Source: Neisseriaceae bacterium HSC-16F19 (lineage in GTDB: Bacteria; Pseudomonadota; Gammaproteobacteria; Burkholderiales; Neisseriaceae). Taken from it: DNA of 64,000 nucleotides. The stretch is from positions 62,001-126,000 of the forward strand of contig NZ_JALJZY010000003.1 of NCBI RefSeq assembly GCF_024171525.1, given 5' to 3'. The notes below the pieces were generated by a model, which worked only from the letters and a program-made list of their open reading frames with translations, made no database searches and was not told the origin of the DNA. Position numbers and translations under genes: made by a program. Position 1 is the stretch's first letter. Every line of letters starts with the position of its first letter. Of the stretch, positions 54,291-64,000 are shown piece by piece.

Positions 54291-54405
54291 ACTGCCACTT
54301 GTGGCCGATATAGACACACTATATTGTGCGTAGCCAAAAACAAAAACGCGGCTTGCGCTTTTGTTTTATGATAAACACCATTCATTGTTATTTTTGATAT
54401 ACATC

Positions 54406-55323
54406 ATGCAGCAAAGAACTTTAGGAAAATCCATCAGCGTGACCGGCGTGGGCCTGCATTCGGGCGAACGTGTGCGCCTGACCCTGCATCCGGCGGAAGC
54501 AAACAGCGGTATTGCTTTTCGCCGTACCGATTTGGCAGGCGAGATGGGCGACATCATCCGTCTGCACCCCAATCTCATCAACGATACCCGGCTTTCCTCT
54601 ACCGTAGTTACCGAAAACGGTGTGCGGGTCGGCACCATCGAGCACATCATGTCCGCTTTTGCCGCTTACGGCGTGGACAATGTGCTGGTGGAACTCAATG
54701 CTCCGGAAATTCCGATTATGGACGGCTCCAGCCTGCCGTTTCTGTATCTGCTGCAAGATGCCGGCATCGTTGACCAAGATGCGCCGAAACAGTTTTTACG
54801 CATCAAAAAAACCGTGGAAGTGGTGGAACCGGACAAATGGGTGCGTTTCGAGCCTTATGAAGGTTTCCGCGTAACCCTGACCATAGACTTCAACCATCCG
54901 CTGTTTAACCGCAGCAACCAGACTTTTGCCATCGATTTTGCCGGACAGTCTTATGTGGACGAAATCGCGCGCGCGCGTACCTTCGGTTTTATGCAGGAAG
55001 TGGAATTGATGCGCAGCCACAATCTGGGCTTGGGCGGCAATTTGAACAATGCGGTGGTGATTGATGACCAAGATGTTTTGAATCCGGAAGGCTTGCGCTA
55101 TCCGGATGAATTTGTGCGCCACAAGATTCTGGATGCGATTGGCGATCTGTATATTGCCGGCCACCCGATTATCGGCGCCTTCAGCGGTTACAAATCCGGC
55201 CATGCGGTGAACAATGCCCTATTGCGTAAGATATTGTCCGATTCGGATAACTATGAGTGGGTGAGTTTTAAAGACCAAGACCGTTTGCCGGCCGCTTTTC
55301 ACGATTTGCCGCTGGCGGGCTGA
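54406..55323 (+). CDS. lpxC: UDP-3-O-acyl-N-acetylglucosamine deacetylase
   Basis: The zinc enzyme of the committed step of lipid A synthesis. The 305-residue protein has GVGLHSGERVRLTLHPA, the zinc histidine in GTIEHIMSAFAAYG, DGSSLPFL, and the second zinc cluster in FVRHKILDAIGDLYIAGHPI with the catalytic histidine in SGHAVNN. The start at 54406 gives the normal N-terminus. No good ribosome site is seen. Confidence 0.96.
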   Translation: MQQRTLGKSISVTGVGLHSGERVRLTLHPAEANSGIAFRRTDLAGEMGDIIRLHPNLINDTRLSSTVVTENGVRVGTIEHIMSAFAAYGVDNVLVELNAPEIPIMDGSSLPFLYLLQDAGIVDQDAPKQFLRIKKTVEVVEPDKWVRFEPYEGFRVTLTIDFNHPLFNRSNQTFAIDFAGQSYVDEIARARTFGFMQEVELMRSHNLGLGGNLNNAVVIDDQDVLNPEGLRYPDEFVRHKILDAIGDLYIAGHPIIGAFSGYKSGHAVNNALLRKILSDSDNYEWVSFKDQDRLPAAFHDLPLAG

Positions 55324-55506
55324 TAAATGGAATGTTTTTTTGGGCTTTACTGTCATTTTTGCCAAAGTGGCATTAAATTTGCTTAAACTTGCTTTGTTTT
55401 CAATGTTCGGTAACAATATTCCGAACATTATTATTTGAGATAGATTTATAATACTGGCACGTTTTAATTGATCAGTGTTGTTATTTTAAGTTTAAGGATT
55501 TGAGCC

Positions 55507-55869
55507 ATGAATTATGATGATGTGGTTGCACATTTGCTGAATGTTGACGGCGCCCTGGCCGCAGCCGTAGTGGATTTTGACAGCGGCATGCTGTTGTCCG
55601 GCGGCGGCAGCCCCAATATTGACTTGGAAATCGCTGCTGCGGGCAATACCGAAGTAATGCGTGCAGAAGCCAAAACCATGGCCATGTTGGGTATGAAAGA
55701 TGAGATTGACGATATTCTGATTACTTTGGGTCGCCAATACCATCTGATCCGTCCGTTGAAAAAACAGCACGAAGGTTTGTTTTTGTACTCCGTACTGGAC
55801 AAATCCAAATCCAATTTGGCCTTGGCCCGCCGTTCTTTGATGGAAGCCGAACGCAACCTCAATAAATAA
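55507..55869 (+). CDS. Roadblock/LC7-like protein, copy 1
   Basis: A 120-residue protein that fits the roadblock/LC7 fold: an N-terminal helix, LNVDGALAAAVVDFDSGMLLSG, a long central helix and DILITLGRQYHLIRPL, FLYSVLD and a C-terminal helix. MglB and related bacterial roadblock proteins regulate Ras-like GTPases, but no MglA-type GTPase is in the window. TAAGGATTTGAGCC precedes the ATG. About 90% of its residues are identical to copy 2, 230 bases downstream. Confidence 0.75.
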   Translation: MNYDDVVAHLLNVDGALAAAVVDFDSGMLLSGGGSPNIDLEIAAAGNTEVMRAEAKTMAMLGMKDEIDDILITLGRQYHLIRPLKKQHEGLFLYSVLDKSKSNLALARRSLMEAERNLNK

Positions 55870-56099
55870 TCGCGGTTTGAAAATGGAGAATGATTTAAAT
55901 TATTCTGTGTTGGTTTAAATCATTTTTTATAAAATTCAAAACCCATAGAGCTGCTTTTTAGCTTGATTATCGCTTTGTTACATACAGGATTCCTGTCCTG
56001 CTTGTGATGATTTAAAACCGGTCTGACAAATTGTTTTAGTTTCCTATCCGGTTGTTTGTTGTTGAATTTTTGTTAAAAATTTTATCAGGAGGATAAAAA

Positions 56100-56459
56100 A
56101 TGAATTATGATGATGCAGTTGCACAAATGCTCAATGTTGACGGTGCCCTGGCCGCAGCCGTAGTGGACTTTGACAGCGGTATGCTGTTGTCCGGCGGCGG
56201 CAGCCCCAACATCGATTTGGAAATTGCTGCTGCGGGTAACACCGAAGTGATGCGTGCCAAAACCAAAACCATGGCCATGCTGGGCTTGAAAGAGGAAATC
56301 GAAGACATTCTGATTACTCTGGGCCGTCAATATCACCTGATTCGCCCGCTGAAACGCCACGAAGGCTTGTTCCTGTACTCCGTACTGGACAAAGCCAAAT
56401 CCAACCTGGCTTTGGCCCGTCGTTCCCTGATGGAAGCCGAGCGCAACCTGGATAAATAA
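56100..56459 (+). CDS. Roadblock/LC7-like protein, copy 2
   Basis: A 119-residue paralogue of the preceding gene, differing at about a dozen positions, mostly in the first ten residues and around 54-68, with one residue fewer after IRPLK. CAGGAGG lies seven to thirteen bases upstream, a much stronger ribosome site than copy 1 has. The 230-base spacer is AT-rich and may hold its own promoter. The HMA-like gene follows after 33 bases. Confidence 0.75.
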   Translation: MNYDDAVAQMLNVDGALAAAVVDFDSGMLLSGGGSPNIDLEIAAAGNTEVMRAKTKTMAMLGLKEEIEDILITLGRQYHLIRPLKRHEGLFLYSVLDKAKSNLALARRSLMEAERNLDK

Positions 56460-56492
56460 TCAGCTTATCCCAACTTACCAAGGATTATTTAT

Positions 56493-56693
56493 ATGCCTCA
56501 AACACTCGTTAATGTGGGCGGTATCAGTGCCAAGCCCGATGCGGAAAAAATCATGGCAGCTGGTGAAGCGCTGGACGGTGTGCGTTTGGTCAACGTCAAT
56601 GTTGACGACGGCCGTGTGGTGGTAACCCACGCTGCGGATTTCGATATTGAAGCCTTCAAAAAAGCTGTTACCGATTTGGGCTACACCGTTTAA
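56493..56693 (+). CDS. Small HMA-like ferredoxin-fold protein without CxxC
   Basis: A 66-residue protein whose pattern (VNVGGISAKPDAEKIMAAG, LDGVRLVNVNVDDGRVVVTH, DFDIEAFKKAVTDLGYTV) follows the beta-alpha-beta-beta-alpha-beta layout of heavy-metal-associated domains. The metal-binding MTCxxC loop is replaced by ISAKPD and there is no cysteine at all, so it cannot be an ordinary metallochaperone. It is probably expressed with roadblock copy 2. Confidence 0.7.
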   Translation: MPQTLVNVGGISAKPDAEKIMAAGEALDGVRLVNVNVDDGRVVVTHAADFDIEAFKKAVTDLGYTV

Positions 56694-56715
56694 GCGGTTT
56701 TCTGTCCAAATAATA

Positions 56716-56745
56716 AAAGCTGCCTGAATTTCAGGCAGCTTTTTT
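56716..56745 (+). terminator. DUS-derived intrinsic terminator
   Basis: AAAGCTGCCTGA and TCAGGCAGCTTT form the stem, followed by TTT. It closes the roadblock/HMA-like unit. Confidence 0.88.
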
Positions 56746-56815
56746 CGTTTGGTTTGGTCATAAAAAACAGGCGGATGATTCAAAACACCCGCCTTGTTGC
56801 TGTTTTCAGGCAGCC

Positions 56816-58264
<1,449 letters not shown>

Positions 58265-58656
58265 AGCATTCCTTTGACGGGTTGGGGTGGGTTTCTTATC
58301 TTTAATAGATTAAATAAATATAAAGATAATGTAGATGTAGGCTGCCTGAAAACGCGGATAAGGTTTGAAAAACCTGTATGGTCAATCCGATACGCGGTGC
58401 ACAAGCCTGTGTATAACTTAAGCGGTGTTTGTCCGCAATTGTGCGTACTTTGTTTCAGGCAGTTTGAGATTGTGTAAAACCTCCATCTGCGGCGCATTTC
58501 TGCGTTGTGCGCTGCTCGCTCGCTTGCCTATCTATATGATATGTCTGCGCTCGCTGTGCTGCTACGCCTTGAACTGCATCCACAGCTGGAGGTTTTCCAC
58601 TAATCTCAAAATTTACGCTGTGGATAAAATGATATTTTATTACAAACTGTGCGGCA
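58265..58656. other. Gene-free region upstream of gnd with two DnaA-box matches
   Basis: An AT-rich stretch (58296-58340) precedes gnd. TGTGTATAA at 58408-58416 and TGTGGATAA at 58619-58627 match the complement of TTATNCACA. They flank the repeat at 58465-58608. No gene is visible. Confidence 0.45.
58465..58608. repeat. TGAGAC-family inverted-end repeat, 144-bp copy
   Basis: The left end is TGAGATTGTGTAAAACCTCC and the right end, inverted, TGAGATTAGTGGAAAACCTCC in pattern. The interior is nearly the same as 22002-22145, with the same length. Confidence 0.75.
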
Positions 58657-59604
58657 TTATAAACAGCTTTGCGCCTGGCCGCGCATAAAGGCGTTGATAT
58701 TGTCGGCCAGCATATCAAACAGGCGGTCCATGGCTTCCACGCTGCCCCAGGCCATATGCGGGGTGACAATCAGATGCGGCAGGCGTGTTTTGAGCAGGGG
58801 ATGGTCGGCGGGGGGCGGTTCTTCGGTCAGCACATCAAAACCGGCACCGCCGAGTTGGCCGTATTTCAGTGCCGCCACCAGGGCTTGTTCGTCTACCAGG
58901 CCGCCGCGGCCGACATTGATCAACACCGCACCGGCTTTCATTTGCTGTAATTCGCTTTCAGCAATCATATGGCGGGTGTGCTGGTTGAGCGGGCAATGCA
59001 GGGAAATCACATCGGCAGTGCGTATTACGGTTTCAAACGGCACATAGCCTTCGCGGCAGGTGGCGGCGTATTTGTGTTCGCCCCAGATGATGTTCATGCC
59101 GAAGGCTTCTGCACGCCTGGCCAAAGCCTGGCCGATGCCGCCGCGGCCGAAAATGCCCAGGGTTTTGCCGTTGACATCGTGTATGGGGGCGCCGAAATGG
59201 CAGAAATACGGGCTTTGCGACCACAAACCGGCGGCCACATCACGCTGATAAGCCGGCAGTTGGCGCATCAGCGCCATCATCAGCATAAAGGCGTGCTCGG
59301 CCACGGCATCGTTGCCGTAAGCACGGATATTGCTCACCACCACGCCTTTTTGTTTGGCGGCGGCCACGTCCACATGTTCGAAACCGGTGGCGGCGATGGC
59401 AATCATTTTCAGGTGCGGATTGGCCTCAATCATGGCCGCATCCACCGTGACTTTATTGGTGATGATGATTTCGGCATCGGCCACGCGCGTGGCGGTTTCT
59501 TCGGGGCGGGTATGGGCGTATTCCACCAATTCGTGGGGAAAATCAAAGGCAAAAGGGCGCTGGGGCAAGGTGCCGCGGTCCAGCACCACAATACGGGTGG
59601 TCAT
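58657..59604 (-). CDS. D-isomer-specific 2-hydroxyacid dehydrogenase (glycerate dehydrogenase-like)
   Basis: A 315-residue NAD(P)-dependent oxidoreductase. The nucleotide site is TLGIFGRGGIGQALARRAEAFG. The catalytic Arg, Glu and His lie in INVGRGGLVDE, FDVLTEEPPP and VTPHMAWGS. It is most like glycerate/hydroxypyruvate dehydrogenases, but the substrate is uncertain. GGAAA precedes the ATG. It is divergent from the DUF1479 gene. Confidence 0.88.
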   Translation of the reverse strand: MTTRIVVLDRGTLPQRPFAFDFPHELVEYAHTRPEETATRVADAEIIITNKVTVDAAMIEANPHLKMIAIAATGFEHVDVAAAKQKGVVVSNIRAYGNDAVAEHAFMLMMALMRQLPAYQRDVAAGLWSQSPYFCHFGAPIHDVNGKTLGIFGRGGIGQALARRAEAFGMNIIWGEHKYAATCREGYVPFETVIRTADVISLHCPLNQHTRHMIAESELQQMKAGAVLINVGRGGLVDEQALVAALKYGQLGGAGFDVLTEEPPPADHPLLKTRLPHLIVTPHMAWGSVEAMDRLFDMLADNINAFMRGQAQSCL

Positions 59605-59752
59605 GGTGGTTTCCTAAGGGTGAAGATGGCGCATCATAGCACGAGCCCGGGCGCAATTTACGGTGCGGTTTGCCGTTTGGTACAGACCGGTGGTTATGCC
59701 TATAATGCCGAATTGGACTTTATCAACTCGAACCTGAATTGGGGAATAAACT

Positions 59753-60997
59753 ATGGCCCATATGGATATGCCTGCCGATGTCGGCGCCGCCATCCGCAGC
59801 ATCAAGCAGCAGTTAAAAGCGGATTTGCCGCATTACCGGCAGGTATTCGAAGAAGTGCGCGAACACATCGCCGCCCAAGTGGCGGAAATCAAGGCCATAC
59901 AGGCAGCCGGGGGCAACCCAGTGCCGCAATTGCAGGCCGATGACATCATCAAAGGCACGGTGAGCGATGTACAGGTGGCCGACATCCGCCGCCGCGGCTG
60001 TGTGGTGATACACGGGGTGTTCGACCGTGCCCAAGCGGAACAATGGAACCGCGATATCGGCGCCTATCTGGACGACAATAACTTTGAAGAAGCCTTGAAA
60101 AACGCCGCCGAAGACAATTATTTCGGCACCCTCAAAGAGGGGAAGCCGCAGATTTACGGTGTTTATTGGAGCAAACCGCAGGTAGCCGCGCGCCAGCACG
60201 AGCGCATGCAGGCGGTGCAGCGTTTTCTCAACGGCCTGTGGGTCAGCGAATCGGGCGGCAAACGCCATTTCGACCCCAATAATACCGTGGCCTATGCCGA
60301 CCGTGTGCGCCGCCGCCCGCCGCGTTCCAAACCCTTGGGCCTGTCGCCGCACATCGACAGCGGCACCATCGAGCGCTGGCTGGATGAAAACTTCCGCTAT
60401 GTGTACCGCCACATCTTCAGCGGCAACTGGCGCGATTACAACCCCTATGACGGCGACGGCCGCACCGAGGTGCGCGAAATTCCTTCGCCCGCCAATGCTT
60501 CGGTATTCCGCACCTTCCAAGGTTGGACTTCCTTGTCGCCGCAACGCAGCCGCGGCGGCACGCTGAAACTGGTGCCGATTGCCGATGCCATGGCCTATGT
60601 GCTCTTGCGTGCTTTGCAGGATGATGTGGCGGAAGACGATTTCTGTGGCGCCCAGCCCAAGCGTACCTTGGGTATGTTTCCGCAATGGCACAGCCTGCTG
60701 TTGGAAGCCGAGTGTCCGATTCCGGATATGGAAGCCGGAGATTGCGTGTTTTGGCACGGCGATGTGATTCACTCGGTGGAAGCCGAGCATTTGGGTGATT
60801 TCGACAGCAATGTGATGTATATCGGCGTGGCGCCGCGTTGTGCCAAAAACGAAGCCTATCTGGCCGGACAATGGGCGGCTTTTGTGGAAGGCAAATCGCC
60901 GCCGGATTACGCGCCGGACGATTTTGAAACCACGTTTGTGGGCCGTGCCACCGAGGCGGATTTGACCGAGTCGGGCAAACGCCAGATGCAGGCTTGA
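59753..60997 (+). CDS. DUF1479 (YbiU-like) protein
   Basis: A 414-residue protein of the DUF1479 family, which has the double-stranded beta-helix fold of Fe(II)/2-oxoglutarate oxygenases. LSPHIDSGTIERW holds a HxD pair near residue 202, and DCVFWHGDVIHSVEAEH offers a distal histidine near residue 337; together they could bind iron. The substrate is unknown. GGGGAA lies six bases before the ATG. A DUS-pair terminator follows. Confidence 0.85.
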   Translation: MAHMDMPADVGAAIRSIKQQLKADLPHYRQVFEEVREHIAAQVAEIKAIQAAGGNPVPQLQADDIIKGTVSDVQVADIRRRGCVVIHGVFDRAQAEQWNRDIGAYLDDNNFEEALKNAAEDNYFGTLKEGKPQIYGVYWSKPQVAARQHERMQAVQRFLNGLWVSESGGKRHFDPNNTVAYADRVRRRPPRSKPLGLSPHIDSGTIERWLDENFRYVYRHIFSGNWRDYNPYDGDGRTEVREIPSPANASVFRTFQGWTSLSPQRSRGGTLKLVPIADAMAYVLLRALQDDVAEDDFCGAQPKRTLGMFPQWHSLLLEAECPIPDMEAGDCVFWHGDVIHSVEAEHLGDFDSNVMYIGVAPRCAKNEAYLAGQWAAFVEGKSPPDYAPDDFETTFVGRATEADLTESGKRQMQA

Positions 60998-61009
60998 TGT
61001 ACCGGCATA

Positions 61010-61048
61010 AAACAGGCTGCCTGAAAACCTTTCAGGCAGCCTGTTTTA
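61010..61048 (+). terminator. DUS-pair terminator
   Basis: AAAACAGGCTGCCTGAAA and its complement are separated by four bases and followed by TAT. The stem is 18 bp. Confidence 0.8.
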
Positions 61049-61160
61049 TGTCCTTGAAGGCCGTTTTTGCCTGCCCGCAGCGATAATTAGCGATTGAATC
61101 CCCTGTTTGCTTATATAATGGCGGCTTTATTTGATTTCAGCCCGCATTTGCGATTTCATC

Positions 61161-63788
61161 ATGCAAGAACACTATCATCCCTCCCAAATCGAACCGGCCG
61201 CGCAGGCGCGCTGGGCGGAAAAACGTTTGTTCAATGCCGCCAACCACAGCGACAAACCCAAATATTACTGCCTGTCCATGTTTCCCTACCCCAGCGGCAA
61301 GCTGCACATGGGCCATGTGCGCAATTACACCATCACCGATGTGCGCAGCCGTTTCAAACTGCTGCAAGGCTTTAATGTGATGCAGCCCATGGGTTGGGAC
61401 GCCTTCGGCATGCCGGCGGAAAACGCCGCCATCGAGCGCAAAGTGGCCCCGGCCAAATGGACTTACGAAAACATCGCCTATATGCGCGAACAGCTCAAAA
61501 GCCTGGGTTTTGCGCTGGATTGGGAACGCGAACTGGCCACCTGCACCCCGCAATACTACCGCTGGGAGCAGCTGTTTTTCACCAAGTTGTTTGAAAAAGG
61601 CATTGTGTACAAGAAATTGGGCACGGTGAATTGGGACCCGGTGGACAACACCGTGCTGGCCAACGAACAGGTCATCGACGGGCGCGGCTGGCGTTCCGGC
61701 GCGCTGGTGGAAAAACGCGAAATCCCCATGTATTACTTCAAAATCACCGACTACGCCGAGCAGCTGCTGGCGGATTTGGATGATTTGGACTGGCCGGAAC
61801 AGGTCAAAACCATGCAGCGCAACTGGATAGGAAAATCGCGCGGCATGCAGGTGCGTTTTCAGGTAGCCCTGGAGAGCAAAGCCGGTTTGAGCGGCGCTGA
61901 TGCCGACTACCTGCAAGTCTATACCACCCGCCCGGACACGCTGATGGGCGCCACCTATATGGCCGTGGCCGCCGAGCATCCGCTGGCCACCGCGGCGGCG
62001 GCAGACAATCCCGAATTGCAGGCTTTTATTGCCGAATGCAAGGCGGGCAGCGTGGCCGAAGCCGATATGGCCACCATGGAGAAAAAAGGTCTGCCCACCG
62101 GCCGCTATGTCATCAACCCCTTAAACGGCGACAAGCTGGAAGTGTGGATTGCCAACTATGTGCTGTGGGGCTATGGCGATGGCGCGGTGATGGCGGTGCC
62201 GGCGCACGATGAGCGCGATTTTGAATTTGCCCACAAATACGGCCTGCCTATCAAACAAGTGATTGCCGTGGGCGACGAAGTGTTTGACAGTACCGTATGG
62301 CACGACTGGTATGCCGACAAAGAACACGGCCGCTTGGTCAACAGCGGCGAATTCGACGGTCTGAATTTTCAGGCAGCCTTTGACGCCATGGGTGCCAAAC
62401 TGCAGGCACAGAACGCCGGTGCACCGAAAACCCAATACCGCCTGCGCGACTGGGGCATTTCCCGCCAGCGTTACTGGGGTTGCCCGATTCCCATCATCCA
62501 TTGCGACAGCTGCGGCGATGTGCCGGTACCGGCACAAGACCTGCCCGTGGTGTTGCCCGAAGATGTGGTGCCGGACGGCTCAGGCTCGCCGCTGGCAAAA
62601 ATGCCCGCGTTTTATGAAACCGCCTGCCCGCGCTGCGGTGCCGCGGCCAAACGCGAAACCGACACCATGGACACCTTTATGGAATCCAGCTGGTACCAGT
62701 TCCGCTATATGTCGCCGCAGTTTGACGGCGGCATGGTGGAGCCCGCCGCGGCGCAATACTGGCAGCAGGCCGACCAATACATCGGCGGCATCGAACACGC
62801 CATTTTGCACCTGCTCTACGCCCGCTTCTACACCAAGCTGATGCACGAAGAAGGCATGGTGGCGGTGAAAGAGCCGTTCAAGAGCCTGCTCACCCAAGGC
62901 ATGGTATTGCAGGCCACCTATTACCGCGAATCCGAAGGCGGCAAAAAACAGTGGTTCAACCCTGCCGACGTGGAAGTGCAGACCGACGACAAAGGCCGCC
63001 CCGTGGCCGCCATCCTCAAGGCCGACGGTCAGCCGGTGACCATCGGCGGGGTGGAAAAAATGTCCAAGTCCAAAAACAACGGCGTGGACCCGCAAGATTT
63101 GATCGAAGCCTACGGCGCCGACACCGCACGCCTGTTTATGATGTTCGCCAGCCCGCCCGAACAATCGCTGGAATGGAGCGATGCCGGTGTGGAAGGCGCA
63201 CACCGCTTCCTGCGCCGCCTGTGGCGCACGGTCTACGAATACCGCCAACAGGGCGCCGCCGCCGCGTTTTCAGGCAGCCACGGCGAGCTGGCCAAACCCT
63301 TGCAGGATTTGCGCCGCAAGCTGCACAACACCATTGCCAAAGTCAGCGATGATTACGACCGCCGCATGCAATTCAACACCGCCATTGCCGCGGTGATGGA
63401 GCTGCTCAACCAGTTTGACAAAACCGACACCGCCGGCGAACAAGGCCGCGCCGTGGCCCAGGAAGTCCTGGAAGCCGTGCTGCGCCTGCTGTGGCCGATC
63501 GTGCCGCACATCTGCGAAACCCTGTGGAACACCCTGCGTTCCGACACCGCCTTGTGGGATGCCGCCTGGCCGCAGGTCGACGAAACCGCGCTGGTACAGG
63601 ACGAAATCACGCTGATGGTACAAGTGAACGGCAAACTGCGCGGCCAGATTACCGTGGCCGCAGACGCCGCCAAAGACGCGATTGAAGCTGCGGCCCTGGC
63701 CGACAGCAGCGCACAAAAACACATCAACGGCCAGACACCGAAGAAAATCATCGTTGTACCGGGCCGTTTGGTGAATATTGTGGTGTGA
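61161..63788 (+). CDS. leuS: Leucyl-tRNA synthetase
   Basis: The class I synthetase that charges tRNA-Leu. The 875-residue protein has the HIGH-type motif in YPSGKLHMGHVRNYTI, the editing domain with YTTRPDTLMGATYMAVA, and the KMSKS motif in VEKMSKSKNNGVDPQ. The ATG at 61161 (MQEHYHPSQIEPAAQ) matches the usual N-terminus; an in-frame GTG/ATG further upstream does not. TATAAT at 61114-61119 is a likely -10 box. Confidence 0.97.
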   Translation: MQEHYHPSQIEPAAQARWAEKRLFNAANHSDKPKYYCLSMFPYPSGKLHMGHVRNYTITDVRSRFKLLQGFNVMQPMGWDAFGMPAENAAIERKVAPAKWTYENIAYMREQLKSLGFALDWERELATCTPQYYRWEQLFFTKLFEKGIVYKKLGTVNWDPVDNTVLANEQVIDGRGWRSGALVEKREIPMYYFKITDYAEQLLADLDDLDWPEQVKTMQRNWIGKSRGMQVRFQVALESKAGLSGADADYLQVYTTRPDTLMGATYMAVAAEHPLATAAAADNPELQAFIAECKAGSVAEADMATMEKKGLPTGRYVINPLNGDKLEVWIANYVLWGYGDGAVMAVPAHDERDFEFAHKYGLPIKQVIAVGDEVFDSTVWHDWYADKEHGRLVNSGEFDGLNFQAAFDAMGAKLQAQNAGAPKTQYRLRDWGISRQRYWGCPIPIIHCDSCGDVPVPAQDLPVVLPEDVVPDGSGSPLAKMPAFYETACPRCGAAAKRETDTMDTFMESSWYQFRYMSPQFDGGMVEPAAAQYWQQADQYIGGIEHAILHLLYARFYTKLMHEEGMVAVKEPFKSLLTQGMVLQATYYRESEGGKKQWFNPADVEVQTDDKGRPVAAILKADGQPVTIGGVEKMSKSKNNGVDPQDLIEAYGADTARLFMMFASPPEQSLEWSDAGVEGAHRFLRRLWRTVYEYRQQGAAAAFSGSHGELAKPLQDLRRKLHNTIAKVSDDYDRRMQFNTAIAAVMELLNQFDKTDTAGEQGRAVAQEVLEAVLRLLWPIVPHICETLWNTLRSDTALWDAAWPQVDETALVQDEITLMVQVNGKLRGQITVAADAAKDAIEAAALADSSAQKHINGQTPKKIIVVPGRLVNIVV

Positions 63789-63803
63789 GTGTTTTACGCC
63801 GAG

Positions 63804-63834
63804 AAAAAAACCGGGCTTAGGCCCGGTTTTTTAA
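63804..63834 (+). terminator. Intrinsic terminator of leuS
   Basis: AAAACCGGGC and GCCCGGTTTT form the stem with a short loop, followed by further T residues. Confidence 0.92.
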
Positions 63835-63880
63835 TGGGTTTGGAGTCAATAAGGCTGCCTGAAATTCTTCAGGCAGCCCC

Positions 63881-63977
63881 GCAGCTTGGGTCGTTAGACC
63901 CAAGGTTTGTGGCAATTTCAATCAGTGTTGGGTTTGGCAACCAACCTACGGCAGCTGGGTCTAATGGCCCAAGCTAC
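63881..63977. repeat. REP-like hairpin cluster (three units)
   Basis: Three hairpins of the GGGTC/GACCC family: AGCTTGGGTC-GTTA-GACCC, TGTTGGGT with ACCAACCTAC, and a third ending GGCCCAAGCTAC. The first has GCAG in place of GTAG. A facing pair of uptake sequences (63851-63878) precedes it. Confidence 0.7.
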
Positions 63978-64000
63978 GTAACCGCGTCCGCCACGCCCGG

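Overview
The window is a gene-dense, GC-rich chromosomal segment from a member of the Neisseriaceae. The clearest sign is the 12-mer AGGCTGCCTGAA (or its complement), scattered dozens of times, often as inverted pairs at gene ends. It is the DNA uptake sequence (DUS) dialect known from Simonsiella and relatives, not the ATGCCGTCTGAA of N. meningitidis and N. gonorrhoeae. PilT and PilU, Correia-type repeats, an rfbBAC cluster, a NApe-type exonuclease and an ESPR-type trimeric autotransporter fit the same family. I cannot name the species. Genus-level candidates are Conchiformibius, Simonsiella, Alysiella or a Neisseria that uses this dialect.

Layout. 0-9.4 kb: a PsrA-like TetR regulator cut by the window edge with its probable operator, a hydrolase/methyltransferase fusion, then minus-strand housekeeping genes (hpt, speA, secB, grxC, dacB, a DUF2846 lipoprotein, aroG). 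9.5-24.5 kb: a preQ1-I riboswitch with a 31-codon ORF and the queuosine-precursor transporter, pta, metK, dksA, yggT-proC-yggS, pilT-pilU, rarD-murU, a degenerate hydrolase with the exonuclease gene, and pyrE. 24.6-34.7 kb: surface polysaccharide and lipid A functions, with rfbBAC and two glycosyltransferases on plus, and msbA, a GT2 enzyme, an O-antigen ligase-like protein and a GT25 enzyme on minus, then an AEC transporter. 34.8-46.2 kb: rmuC, a GNAT acetyltransferase, an OmpA-type lipoprotein, a trimeric autotransporter with a stop codon in its signal region, creBC, tsaC, a YigZ protein and ltaE.

46.3-51.4 kb is an accessory island. It holds a GIY-YIG/DEAD helicase and two overlapping methyltransferase-like genes. 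Nine GGCA repeats lie upstream. The island contains uptake sequences of the other (meningococcal/gonococcal) dialect, which suggests exchange with such a species. It is followed by two parS sites, etfAB, trmO and lpxC. The trmO-lpxC gap has three perfect DnaA boxes next to an AT-rich stretch, so this end of the window is probably close to the chromosomal origin. A tandem pair of roadblock/LC7 proteins with a small HMA-like protein, then gnd, a hydroxyacid dehydrogenase, a DUF1479 protein and leuS, close the window.

Intergenic space is rich in small repeats: Correia-type elements with TATAGT ends, hairpin pairs beginning with GTAG, about 144-bp elements with TGAGAC ends, and ATTCTGCG-type inverted repeats. 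No tRNA, rRNA, CRISPR array or full insertion sequence was recognised.
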